64,000 bases of DNA. Source: Verrucomicrobiota bacterium. GTDB lineage: Bacteria > Verrucomicrobiota > Verrucomicrobiia > Chthoniobacterales > Terrimicrobiaceae. Made by a program: the position numbers and the translations under genes. The stretch covers positions 1 through 64,000 of the forward strand of contig JAPLTF010000070.1 in assembly GCA_026398275.1 (NCBI GenBank), given 5' to 3'. The notes under the pieces were generated by a model that was given only the letters and a program-made list of their open reading frames with translations, was not told the DNA's origin and did not search any database. This document shows, piece after piece, positions 1 to 8,800 of this stretch (position 1 is its first letter; each line of letters opens with the position of its first letter).

Positions 1-1
1 C

Positions 2-133
2 TCCCTCGCCCAGACCGCCGCCCTCCAGGGAGCAAAAGTCATCGACTTGTTCCGTTCCCTCTTCCGCTCCTCCCCAATCCACGCCCAGGATGTCATTTTC
101 GCCTCCACGCCGAAGCTGAACCTGTCGGGCTAA
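2..133 (+). CDS. C-terminal end of an unidentified protein (partial)
   Basis: This open frame enters from the left edge and stops with TAA at 131-133, leaving the last 43 residues of a protein. The visible part contains ALQGAKVIDLFRSLFRSS and ends in TPKLNLSG. It has no stop codon in 132 bases and normal GC-rich codon use, so it is probably the end of a real gene. The fragment is too short to assign a family; I recognise nothing in it. The gene lies upstream of, and in the same direction as, the PEP-CTERM gene. The 50-bp conserved element sits between them, so the two are probably separate transcription units. Confidence 0.45.
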   Translation, partial: SLAQTAALQGAKVIDLFRSLFRSSPIHAQDVIFASTPKLNLSG

Positions 134-179
134 ACTGTTACCCCGACATTTCCATTGTCTTGCCCGCTCCCGGCGGGCT

Positions 180-229
180 CGGGTGTCCCGATTTCGTCGC
201 CAGTTCGAATGTGACGAAATTGTCACATT
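180..229 (+). promoter_or_regulatory. 50-bp conserved upstream element, copy 1
   Basis: Block one (180-198) reads CGGGTGTCCCGATTTCGTC. A 9-base variable spacer follows, then block two (208-229), which begins AATGTGACGAAAT. Block two is itself a palindrome, with arms AATGTGAC and GTCACATT around a 6-base centre. ATTTCGTC (191-198) and GACGAAAT (213-220) form a second, overlapping inverted repeat. The same arrangement occurs at 17903-17952 on the other strand, with 38 of 41 block positions identical and a 9-base spacer. The element ends 116 bases before the chosen start of the PEP-CTERM gene. Binding by a dimeric regulator is inferred from the symmetry. Confidence 0.75.
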
Positions 230-345
230 TCTCCCCTAGCCCCCTCTTGGAATTTCCCCGATACCTTGGCCCGTCAGCAGGCAAAGAGTCATGCTTGTTC
301 GGGTGGTTTGAGCAGCTGGCACACAAACCAAAAAATAAAAACAAA

Positions 346-1248
346 ATGATCAAAACAAAAACATCAATGCTTGCGCTGGTCACGCTCGCGACTGTGGCTC
401 TCTCCACAGGCGCCAATGCGGCCACCAACGGGAATCTGGTTCTCGCGTTCCAGAACCCCGGCGGAACAACCGGCGCCACTTCAACACTGCTTCTCGATTT
501 GGGAAGTCCCGCGACGCTCCGCGACGCGACCGGCTTCGTGAATCTTGGAACATTCTCGAACATCAGTGCCAACTTCGGCAGCACATGGTATGACGCCACG
601 ACCCTCAACGTGTCGGCTGTCTCGACATGGCGCGAAAGCACCACCAGCACCGCGCTGTTAAACAGGGATCCTTCGCTCACGCTTTACGTCTCACGTGCGC
701 GCACTTCTGCCGGGACAGCCGGGTCCGCAAGCTCAGCCTCGCTGGTTTCAAGCCAGACAGGGGTCTCGACTGCGGGTTCAAACATCTCACAGACCATCAA
801 AACCAACTCGTCCACCTACTTCGCCGGCAGCTCAGTCGTTGGCAACACCTCCGTTGCTGCGTCCGGAACTGGCGGCCAATACTTGGTGAACTATAATCCG
901 ACATCCGGGCAGTTGACCGCTTACAATGCGTTTGACGGCAGCCTGCAGCAGGCATTCACCTCAGGATCACTGTTCAACTTCGGAACTGTCGGCAATGTTG
1001 AGGCAGCCTTGGACATCTACCGGGTGCAATTCAACAACAACATTGCAACCCAATACGGATTCGGTGCAGACCTTTATACAGGTCAATTCATCGGAACGAT
1101 CACCCTCGCAAAAAATGCGGGCGATTCCTCTCTGACGGACATCGGCTTCACCGCCGCTGTTCCCGAGCCGTCCACCTATGGCCTGCTTGGAATCGCAGCT
1201 GCAGTGCTCGGCTTCGCAGCCGCACGTCGACGCAACGCGGCTGCTTAA
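346..1248 (+). CDS. PEP-CTERM sorting-domain surface protein
   Basis: The product is a 300-residue exported protein. It has a signal peptide (MIKTKTSMLALVTLATVALS, cleavage near TGANA-AT), a Ser/Thr/Ala/Asn-rich low-complexity middle with few charged residues, and a C-terminal PEP-CTERM tail. The tail is VPEPSTYG, a hydrophobic helix (LLGIAAAVLGFA) and a basic end (ARRRN). In known families this tail is recognised and removed by an exosortase in the inner membrane, and the protein goes to the surface or the extracellular matrix. No exosortase gene is in the window. An upstream ATG at 160 is in frame, but it would run through the conserved 180-229 element and lacks a signal peptide, so I start at 346. 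The next gene follows after 50 bases with no terminator, suggesting co-transcription. Confidence 0.9.
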   Translation: MIKTKTSMLALVTLATVALSTGANAATNGNLVLAFQNPGGTTGATSTLLLDLGSPATLRDATGFVNLGTFSNISANFGSTWYDATTLNVSAVSTWRESTTSTALLNRDPSLTLYVSRARTSAGTAGSASSASLVSSQTGVSTAGSNISQTIKTNSSTYFAGSSVVGNTSVAASGTGGQYLVNYNPTSGQLTAYNAFDGSLQQAFTSGSLFNFGTVGNVEAALDIYRVQFNNNIATQYGFGADLYTGQFIGTITLAKNAGDSSLTDIGFTAAVPEPSTYGLLGIAAAVLGFAAARRRNAAA

Positions 1249-1298
1249 GACAAACAACTCAAAACTCAATTATCCAACTTATTAATAATCGTAAACAT

Positions 1299-2642
1299 AT
1301 GAAAATTAGAACACTCACCCTCGCGGTTCTTGTGGCGGCGGCTTCGGCTCAGTCGGGCCATGCCGATCAGGAAATTCTTATCACTGGAGCAACTGCCTTC
1401 CGAAAGGCCTCGATTGATGCTATCGTGGCGTTGTTTGACTCCGTTCAGGTTAACGCTCTTGCCAACTCGTATAACTACGCCACAAGCGCCAACGGAGTAG
1501 GCACCAACGTTGTCAACGCAGCGGGAGCCTCGACCTTCAAGGGGACTTTTCCCGGCATCACTGGCGTAACAACCATCCGTTGTTCGTGGAACGGCTCTGT
1601 AGAAGGCATTCGTGCCCTTGTCAGCCCCGGCGCCACCTACAATGCAAAGTATATTCAGGATGCGGGGATTGTGGGGGCCGGGGCCAACTACAGCAAGTCG
1701 GCCACAACTCAGCAAGCTGCTGACTTCGCGTTTTCAGACGTGCTTCAAAGCTCGACGCCGGAACTGACTCCCACTTTGAATGGTGGGTCGGTTGGCGTCG
1801 TGATCTTTTCGCTGCTGGCCAATAAGGGAAGCACCCTGTCGAGCATCACGACAAACCAGTTCAAGGATCTGTTCGGCAATGGATACACGAAGAAGTCGCT
1901 GCTCACGGGAAACAGCACCGACACAACACGTGTGTATGCAATCGGCCGCAACGATGGCTCTGGCACCCGCACAACCTACTTGTCATCAACCGGCCTCGGC
2001 GTGACAAGCAAGGTCAAACAATATGCCGCAACGACCACCGCCAATGGAACGTTTTCTGCCATACAGCTTATTCCTGATTCTGGAACGGGCGTTAATAGCG
2101 ACGGCAACGTCATCGTCAATGGAACACCTGTCACCGACTTCAAATCCACAATTTGGGGTAATGATTTCGTTGGTAATGGTGGATACCAGAGCGGCGGCAC
2201 GCTTGGCGGCGTCATGCAGATGACCTCGAGCGGCAACGTCACAGTGAAAGATGAGTATGGCGATGCGGTTCCTGCCCTCTCCGGCGGCAGCGTGGACCTG
2301 GTGACATTTATGGCGGCCGGCGACATCGCAGCCAACGTAGCCAATGTCAAAGTGCTTGCCTTCAATGGCGTTACCGTGACCCCTCAATCCAGCGGAGCTG
2401 TTGTCAGTTCCACCGACAAGGCGAAGGTCACCTCGGGAGCCTATGAAGCATGGGGTACAGAAAACCTCTACTATCGCGGAACCATTGGCACAGTTACGGG
2501 TGGATATAAGACATTCTACGATGCTCTGAAACTCAAACTTGCGGATTCCACCATCGTGGACGCATCCGGCGTCACCTTGGGTGAAATGAACGTGGCACGC
2601 ACGCCGACAGACGGTGGCATTATCGGCCCGAAAACCCGCTAA
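1299..2642 (+). CDS. Secreted PstS-like substrate-binding-fold protein
   Basis: The 447-residue protein has a signal peptide (MKIRTLTLAVLVAAASAQSG, cleavage near GHA-DQ). The mature start, ILITGATAFRKASIDAI, and the later stretch RNDGSGTRTTYLSSTGLG resemble periplasmic phosphate-binding (PstS-type) domains, where a DGSGT segment helps bind the oxyanion. An LFGNGYTKKS segment before it also fits that fold. There is no PEP-CTERM tail, lipobox or membrane anchor. No pstCAB transporter genes lie nearby, so a role as a surface or matrix phosphate-binding or structural protein is more likely than classical uptake. Its position 50 bases behind the PEP-CTERM gene suggests one transcript under the 180-229 element. 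Two stem-loops follow the stop. Confidence 0.65.
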   Translation: MKIRTLTLAVLVAAASAQSGHADQEILITGATAFRKASIDAIVALFDSVQVNALANSYNYATSANGVGTNVVNAAGASTFKGTFPGITGVTTIRCSWNGSVEGIRALVSPGATYNAKYIQDAGIVGAGANYSKSATTQQAADFAFSDVLQSSTPELTPTLNGGSVGVVIFSLLANKGSTLSSITTNQFKDLFGNGYTKKSLLTGNSTDTTRVYAIGRNDGSGTRTTYLSSTGLGVTSKVKQYAATTTANGTFSAIQLIPDSGTGVNSDGNVIVNGTPVTDFKSTIWGNDFVGNGGYQSGGTLGGVMQMTSSGNVTVKDEYGDAVPALSGGSVDLVTFMAAGDIAANVANVKVLAFNGVTVTPQSSGAVVSSTDKAKVTSGAYEAWGTENLYYRGTIGTVTGGYKTFYDALKLKLADSTIVDASGVTLGEMNVARTPTDGGIIGPKTR

Positions 2643-2646
2643 TCCT

Positions 2647-2674
2647 GCTATCCGATCGAAACGAATCGGATAGC
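2647..2674. repeat. Perfect 10-bp stem-loop behind the PstS-like gene
   Basis: GCTATCCGAT (2647-2656) and ATCGGATAGC (2665-2674) pair perfectly around an 8-base loop, four bases after the stop codon. No T-run follows, so it is more likely an mRNA-stabilising or processing hairpin than a full terminator. A second, terminator-like hairpin lies 26 bases further on. Confidence 0.55.
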
Positions 2675-2700
2675 CTGATTCACGAACATCCATATATGAA

Positions 2701-2736
2701 CTGGCGCCGGAGGCAACTCTGGCGCCAGCTTCTTTT
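2701..2736 (+). terminator. Intrinsic terminator after the PEP-CTERM/PstS-like pair
   Basis: CTGGCGCC (2701-2708) pairs with GGCGCCAG (2721-2728) across a 12-base loop, followed by CTTCTTTT. This is a GC-rich stem with a pyrimidine tail. It ends six bases before the ATG of the next gene, so that gene must be transcribed by read-through or from a promoter overlapping the hairpin. Confidence 0.6.
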
Positions 2737-2742
2737 CCGCCC

Positions 2743-3465
2743 ATGGAAAAACAAATTCTTATCCCATTCCTGATCCTGGGATTTGTTGGTTTAGGGGTCT
2801 CTGCTTGGAGCCGGATATCCGGGCAAGTTTCCTCCCACCACGATGGCGCAACCAGCGCAACAAAGTCATTCAACGGCACACGAACCGAAACCAATTTCAG
2901 GCACGCACAAAACTCACAAGTCGTGCCCCCGCCCGCTCTTCAATCCAGCCTCAGTGCATCGCAGTCTGCTACTCCCCCTCCTGCCCCCGCTTTCTTCCCC
3001 CTTTCCAGTTCCCCTACAGCTCGCACTCAATCCAGCGGATTTGCAGCCTCATCCGAGCCGACAATACTAGGACCGCTCACAACGAACAGCTCGCCGGCCG
3101 GCATCAGCGCCACGCATGCGTCCAGGGCCAGTGCATTGTCAACGATCCCCGCCATCCCGGCTTCCGCTCCCACTCTGCAGCTCGACCTCGAGGACGGCGT
3201 TCCACTCCCAATAGCTGCTCTTCCCTCAAACACCCCAGTCACGCCGGCTGTGGCACAGAGCACAGAAAGCATTGCCGATAAATTTCAGAAGGAAGTGCAG
3301 GACGCGCTGGCCAGCCCGTCTGCCAGCGACCAAACGGTCTCAGAGGCCTACTGGGATGCTCAGGAACGTGCCGATCAAAACTACTGGGTCCTCTACGGCG
3401 ACACGGCATATAACCAGCAAAAAATCAATGCGCAGCTGGAAGCCTTGGGCTTGACCGGACGGTAG
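2743..3465 (+). CDS. Hypothetical membrane-anchored, Pro/Ser/Ala-rich protein
   Basis: The 240-residue protein has an N-terminal hydrophobic helix (ILIPFLILGFVGLGVSAW, about residues 5-22) acting as an uncleaved anchor or signal. A long linker (about 25-160) rich in Pro, Ser, Ala and Thr follows. The C-terminal part is more ordered and charged (SIADKFQKEVQDALASPSAS, then YWDAQERADQNYWVLYGDTA). I do not recognise a family. A membrane helix, a flexible stalk and a small tail domain fit an envelope-spanning adaptor. It sits between the PEP-CTERM/PstS-like pair and, convergently, the STT3-like gene (stops 22 bases apart). Confidence 0.6.
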   Translation: MEKQILIPFLILGFVGLGVSAWSRISGQVSSHHDGATSATKSFNGTRTETNFRHAQNSQVVPPPALQSSLSASQSATPPPAPAFFPLSSSPTARTQSSGFAASSEPTILGPLTTNSSPAGISATHASRASALSTIPAIPASAPTLQLDLEDGVPLPIAALPSNTPVTPAVAQSTESIADKFQKEVQDALASPSASDQTVSEAYWDAQERADQNYWVLYGDTAYNQQKINAQLEALGLTGR

Positions 3466-3487
3466 CGGAATTCCTTTCGGAAGGTGG

Positions 3488-5749
3488 TTAGTGCGCAGCT
3501 TCTTCAGCTCTTTTTGTCTCGGCAGTTGAGAGGAGCGCCGCGATTTGCGGATCTGCTGGCGCATTATTCTGTGCCTGCTTCAGCTTGTCTGCCGCGCGAT
3601 CGTAGTCTCCGGCCTCCAGAAAATAGATTCCAGTGTTGAGCAACGCGTCGTGCGGCGATTGATCCGGCAGGACGGCAAAGATTCGCACCTTCTGATCGCC
3701 AAGTCCAAAAACCGTTGGGATGGGATAGAAAAGCGGGCGCAACCAATCGGGGCACTCATTCCCTTCGATGAGGTCAGCCAAAAAGGGTTTGGCGGCTGTC
3801 GGAGGGACCTTTCCTGACATTTTCAGCAGCCGGACATAGGCCTCGCCAAAGTCGTCCCACGAGGCGATCACAATATGGGTGATCCCCGCTTTCAGAAGGA
3901 GCTGCTTGGCCTCGTCAGGGCTCGTGGCGGCAAAGATTCGTGCAGCGCGCTCGAGCCCGGGGAGATTTTCCCAATATAAAGTTCCCAAGGTTCGAATCCC
4001 TCCATAGTAGCTGAGATCCGTCGAAGAATTCACCCCGGAAAGCACAACTGGCAGCCGGTCGGGATTGGCCTGGATGAGTTGGTGCGCAATATCCCGAAGG
4101 AGAATTGTTGGGGCCAGATCCTTTGGAAGATTGTCTGCCAATCTTCCCCGGCCGAGAAAAGCCATCGCAGATCTCAGGGGGAACACTATGACTGCCAGAA
4201 AAGCAATGATCAGGAGCAGCCAGCGCAAAGGGGCGGGAATCCGCCCCGGATAACCTCCGGAGGAATGCACCACAAGAACCATCACCGCGCAGACCAACCA
4301 GATCCCAAGCGCTATCGATGCCCAGCGGATCTGGAGCAGGGCAAGACACTCCATCAGGGCAGCGGGGAAAATCGGGAAGAGCAGCAGAACACAATTTTTG
4401 CGGGGAATCTTAGACAAAAAAACGAGCGAAAGTGTCCCGAGCACAACGAAAGCCGGCCAAAGAAAGGAATCGAGAAGGATGACAGCCGAACCGGAACCAG
4501 CAAGCGACTTCCACAAGCCTTGAAACTCCTGAATGTATTCCACGTGCAGCGAGAGCAAAAACTGGTCGGACACCCAGAAGAACAGGTCGCGTCTCAGAAC
4601 CACCAGGAGCGGCGGGGCCAGGACAAACGCGGTGGCTAGTAAGGATATTCTCCACTCTTTCGCACTGGAGGGCAGCCATTCCTCGCCGCGAATGCCCCGA
4701 ATCGCCCTGGCAATCAGTTCCCCCGCGCCCAACCACGCGAGAGCGTAAAGTGGATGGTTGACCTCCAGCCGCCAGCCGAGGTGGTCCGGAAAATATTCAA
4801 GTAGATAAAAAAACAAACACCCGATGCCTCCTGAGAATCCCCAAAGGCGCCACAGCTCGGGATGAGGGGAAACCTTACTCTCCCCTCCGTTCCGCCCGAT
4901 CCAAGCAGCCGCCAACGCTCCGAAACCGCACCCAATAAGGATCGGCACGAAAGTGGCAGCGCTCACCCATAGCGCGGCCGCCCCCAGAATGCCTGAGAGC
5001 ACGAACCATTTCCGGGCAGCAGACAAGGCTGGAAAAAGTTCAAGAGAAGCGGGGTTTTGCGTGCGCCGTTTGGCCGAGGGCAGCACAAAACCCGCCCCTC
5101 CACAGCAAATAGACAAAACACTCCCCATCGCAAACGCGAGCACAATGCCGTGATGGTCGCACTCCGCGAAACGAAATGATTGGCAGACAAAGCAGCAGGT
5201 CGCCAGGGCAATGCCGAAAAAGACCGCGAACCGGAATCCAAAGCGTTTTGCAACCATCCATCCCAAGCCGGCAATCGCGCAGGCGTAGAGGATCGGGCAC
5301 GCGTAGAAGGCCGCCTCAGGAAGGGTGTCTAAAACGCCCTTGCCGGTAATAGAACCGATAAGGCTGCTCAGGGCCGCAAGGACCCACATCAGCAGCGAAC
5401 TCCAGTGGACCTCGCGCCCATCCGGGGCATTGTCACGATCTGTCGTCCGTATCCGCAGGCTGCCCTGCTTGATCATCTCGGTCGTATGAATGATCCACCA
5501 TCGAGCATCCGCGGACGTCGCGGGAAGGATAGTCCACCTCTCTTGGGCACCGGGTGAAACTCGGACGGCATGAGCAGGGATTTCGCTGGTCTTGACCGCC
5601 GTTGCGGCGCGAATGAGGGAGAGGCGGAACAGCGAGTCGCACCAGAATGAGGACGCGGCAAGAATCACGCCAAGAACAAGGCAAAGAGCGCCCTTCCGGG
5701 AAAACAACAACGAGGGTCGCGAATCTCGCGAGTTTTCTCTTTTCTTCAT
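3488..5749 (-). CDS. STT3-like membrane glycosyltransferase with C-terminal TPR
   Basis: The 753-residue protein has a hydrophobic N-terminal half with many membrane segments. Three features match the oligosaccharyltransferase STT3/AglB/PglB superfamily: an acidic segment after the first helix (SADARWWIIHTTEM, about 79-92), PDGREVHWSSLL (about 109-120), resembling the family's PDG..HW segment, and CDHHGIVLAF (about 197-206), resembling its DHH motif. In that family these residues bind the metal and the lipid-linked sugar. The large C-terminal domain is soluble, and the last 50 residues (ALLNTGIYFLEAGDYDRAAD onward) look like a TPR. No WWDYG motif is obvious. The gene is next to the giant exoprotein, on the same strand and 102 bases downstream of it. 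Glycosylation of surface proteins is an inference; another GT-C enzyme is possible. Confidence 0.6.
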   Translation of the reverse strand: MKKRENSRDSRPSLLFSRKGALCLVLGVILAASSFWCDSLFRLSLIRAATAVKTSEIPAHAVRVSPGAQERWTILPATSADARWWIIHTTEMIKQGSLRIRTTDRDNAPDGREVHWSSLLMWVLAALSSLIGSITGKGVLDTLPEAAFYACPILYACAIAGLGWMVAKRFGFRFAVFFGIALATCCFVCQSFRFAECDHHGIVLAFAMGSVLSICCGGAGFVLPSAKRRTQNPASLELFPALSAARKWFVLSGILGAAALWVSAATFVPILIGCGFGALAAAWIGRNGGESKVSPHPELWRLWGFSGGIGCLFFYLLEYFPDHLGWRLEVNHPLYALAWLGAGELIARAIRGIRGEEWLPSSAKEWRISLLATAFVLAPPLLVVLRRDLFFWVSDQFLLSLHVEYIQEFQGLWKSLAGSGSAVILLDSFLWPAFVVLGTLSLVFLSKIPRKNCVLLLFPIFPAALMECLALLQIRWASIALGIWLVCAVMVLVVHSSGGYPGRIPAPLRWLLLIIAFLAVIVFPLRSAMAFLGRGRLADNLPKDLAPTILLRDIAHQLIQANPDRLPVVLSGVNSSTDLSYYGGIRTLGTLYWENLPGLERAARIFAATSPDEAKQLLLKAGITHIVIASWDDFGEAYVRLLKMSGKVPPTAAKPFLADLIEGNECPDWLRPLFYPIPTVFGLGDQKVRIFAVLPDQSPHDALLNTGIYFLEAGDYDRAADKLKQAQNNAPADPQIAALLSTAETKRAEEAAH

Positions 5750-5851
5750 TTGCCAAAAATCCAGATGTCAACAGAAGGAACGCACAACTTTACCGTCGGC
5801 GTCACAGAGCGGAACTCAGTGTCCGCGCATGAGATTCCCACCCTCCCTGAG

Positions 5852-8800
5852 TCACCCTTCATCGCTGTCACCGCCGCCATACCCTAACACCTCCACGGTG
5901 ATGATGGAGGGCGCATCTTCTGCGGGTTGGGCATTCTGCCTGGCTTGGTCCGCCACATTGCTGGCAGCGCTGTTCGCAGCGCTGTTGGCGGCGGCCCCGG
6001 AGGTCAGGCCGGCGACATTCGGGGCCGAGACAGTTGGGGTCGTGGGAACTCCGGCAGCGGTTCCCCCGGCGGAAATATTGCTGGCATTTAGCACTGCGGC
6101 AGCGGCGATTGCGAGGTTTCCGGTCGCCTGGATCCCGGCATCTCCGGCATCCACAGTTCCCACGGGGGCCACAAGCGCTACGTCTCCCGGCGCAATTCCC
6201 TCGACGGAGGCCAGAACGCCAATTCCACCGCCAGTGGCCAGGCCTCCGAGGTCCGTCGCGATGTCGGCGCTGGTCGAATCGATCAAGACCCGTGTCGGGG
6301 GAGCCGTTACCACCGTTTTTGGCGAGGTTCCCGCTGCAATATCTCCGGTCGATGACCAGATCGTGATGTCTCCGCCCCGAAGAGTGAAGATTCGCGCCCG
6401 GCCGATGTCCACGCTGCCGTTGGTGAAAATGGAGATGGCACCTCCGTATTCCGTAACCACCCCTGGAGGTGTGAGCGGATTTCCAAAAATGTCGGAGGCA
6501 AGGGTGAGGCCGCCATTTGGAGCCGCCATGGAGATCGCGCCGCCATTGGTCGTTCGAATGTCGCGGGCCCGGGTGAAGATCTCCCCGGTCCGGTCCGTAG
6601 CTCCGAACAGGGCTTCAATGGCCGCAAACCCATTCGCATAACTTTGTGTTGTGGCATAATCAAGGCCGGTTTGTTTTAGAGTCTCAAAGAAGGTGTCCAG
6701 TTCAGTGATAGCCCCTGCCTCGACCGCGCCAACACCTTGCCCGCCTGTCCCGGAACCGGGCAGACTCGCAAAGACAAGATCGCTGTCCACCATCCCCAAA
6801 GCCGCCCCGCCTGACTTTCCACCCACTCCGGCAAATACGAGAAGGCGGGCTCCATCGAATGGCAGGAACGGGTTTTTCGCATTTCCAATCGAGGTGATTC
6901 CGGTTCCCGTTCCGTTGGAGAAGTTTTCTCCGGTACCGAGATCTACGTTGCGACCGGCCAGGACTTCAGCCGCGCCGCCACCGCCGATCTGTATGTCCCC
7001 CGGCAGGATGCTCACCTGGCGCCCGAGCACCGTCTGCTGGGTCGGATCAACGACGATGTTGCCAAGAGCAATATTCGAGGCGAGGGCCCGAAGAGGGGCA
7101 TTCGCATTGTAGGGAAGCACATCGCGTCCAGCCGAAACAATCGACACGCTCTGGGAGTTGACATTCTGGATATAGAACGAAACATCCGTGATATCCTGAA
7201 ATGCGGAGATTTGAGCAGCCTTCGAAGAGTAGAGGGTGAGGCCTGTGATGTCTCCGCTGCCCGCATAAATTCGGACCGGGTTGAGATCCCCTGAATGAAT
7301 CGGGGTTGTTGCATGCCTGGCGCGGATGATGTCGATTCCTGCATCTGAGCCCGAGAATGAACCGGACTCCGTAAAGACCTGGTCGAAGTTGGCAAATACG
7401 GCCTTGCTGGTTTTATTAAGTTCGTCGATCGAGGGGGTGACGCCGTAATAGCCGAGCGGAGATGTCACGCCATAAATCGACGCGGGATCGGCATCAGACA
7501 GGTTGATCATTCCCGTTGACCAGGCCTTGAGGTCGCCTGAGGCATTGTTGCGAGTCAGTCCGGTTGGCTGAAGGCCGATCACGCCTCCTGACGCGGCTAG
7601 CTCAATTGTCCCTGTCGCAGACGGGAACAAATTCATCTTCCCAACGATATTCAGATCGCCGGAGAATGATGAACTTCGCAATATCGGGGGTGCGACACTC
7701 GTTGCCGTCGCAAAAGCAGTGACATCGGTCTCAGCCAGACGTGCCCAGGGCTGCCAATATGTTGAACGGTTTTGACTGTTGATATCATAGCTATTCTGTT
7801 TGTTCATCCACGCTATGAGGACGGGAGTGGCGGCGGACTCGTAAGGAAGAGTCTCGGCCAGTCGGTGAGTGATGCTGCCACCGACAGATGTGACATTCAC
7901 GCTTGAGTCAGACGAATAGGTGTTGAAGTAGGTCTTATACCAGAATTTATTATTCAACCCCTGCGGCATCAGGAAGGCATTGACAACCGGTCCCAAGACA
8001 ACATCCGACCTGGCGGAGACATCAAATGCCCCCTTGCCCAAATAGAGAGTCGTCGGCAACCATGTGGACGGATCATAAACTTCCGGATTTCGACTTTGGA
8101 TGATCGAATCGGCCTCGCTTGGAAGCGAAGAGGCGCTCAAAATTCCGAATGATGGCGAACGGGCGGCATTAGTGGTGACAGAGCCTCCTGCTGAAAGGAC
8201 GCCATGGCCCCCTTCCACATAATAGACGCCACCGTCAATATTGTTTCCGGCTTTGACCAAAACATCGCCGCCGCCATACTCCAGCAATTTGGAGGAGTCC
8301 GGAGCGATGTTGTTGACCCCGTCCGTCCCGGGCATCCTCGCGTTGGTGGGAGCCACCGCATCCGCATTCACGATATCATGCCCCGCGACCAGCGCAATAT
8401 TCCCGCCCCCGAGGGTGCCGAAGCCTTCGAAGAAATTGCTGAAGTCGATCCACCACGCTGTCGAGGCAGCCGTATCGGTGACGAAGCCTTCAGCTGTCGT
8501 GATCACGCCGGCGGCGCCGGTTCCAGGATCGTCGTAGCCGCGACGGTAGAGCCAGTTGCCGGGGAGTTGGTGGGAGGAATCAACGATTAGATTTCCGGAA
8601 CCATCTTGCGTATAGCGTCCGATGTTCCGACCCGCCGAAATCTGAACATTCCCGCCTGCCAGCGACCATTGCGCAATATACCTCTGCTGAACAGCGCCGA
8701 GCGATCCTTGGTCGGGGTGGAAATTCGGATTCACCGAAACGACCGGGGTCACGAAGTCCCCGGCGGAGTAGATCTTGGTGGGTGTGGGAATTCTCACACC

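Noticed and set aside
210-227. CRP/FNR site in the conserved element (TGTGA...TCACA)
   Set aside because: The half-sites are separated by 8 bases rather than the usual 6 for CRP, and the second copy breaks one arm.
230-345. Sigma-54 promoter (GG-N10-GC) downstream of the conserved element, as known for some PEP-CTERM genes
   Set aside because: TTGGCCC and CTGGCAC pieces are present, but none has the required GC at the right spacing.
160-345. Longer N-terminus for the PEP-CTERM protein from the ATG at 160
   Set aside because: It would place the conserved palindromic element inside the gene and bury the signal peptide 62 residues in.
5592-6641. 349-codon plus-strand frame opposite the exoprotein C-terminus
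   Set aside because: The composition is Ala/Pro/Arg-rich with no domain. It is antisense to the intact exoprotein.
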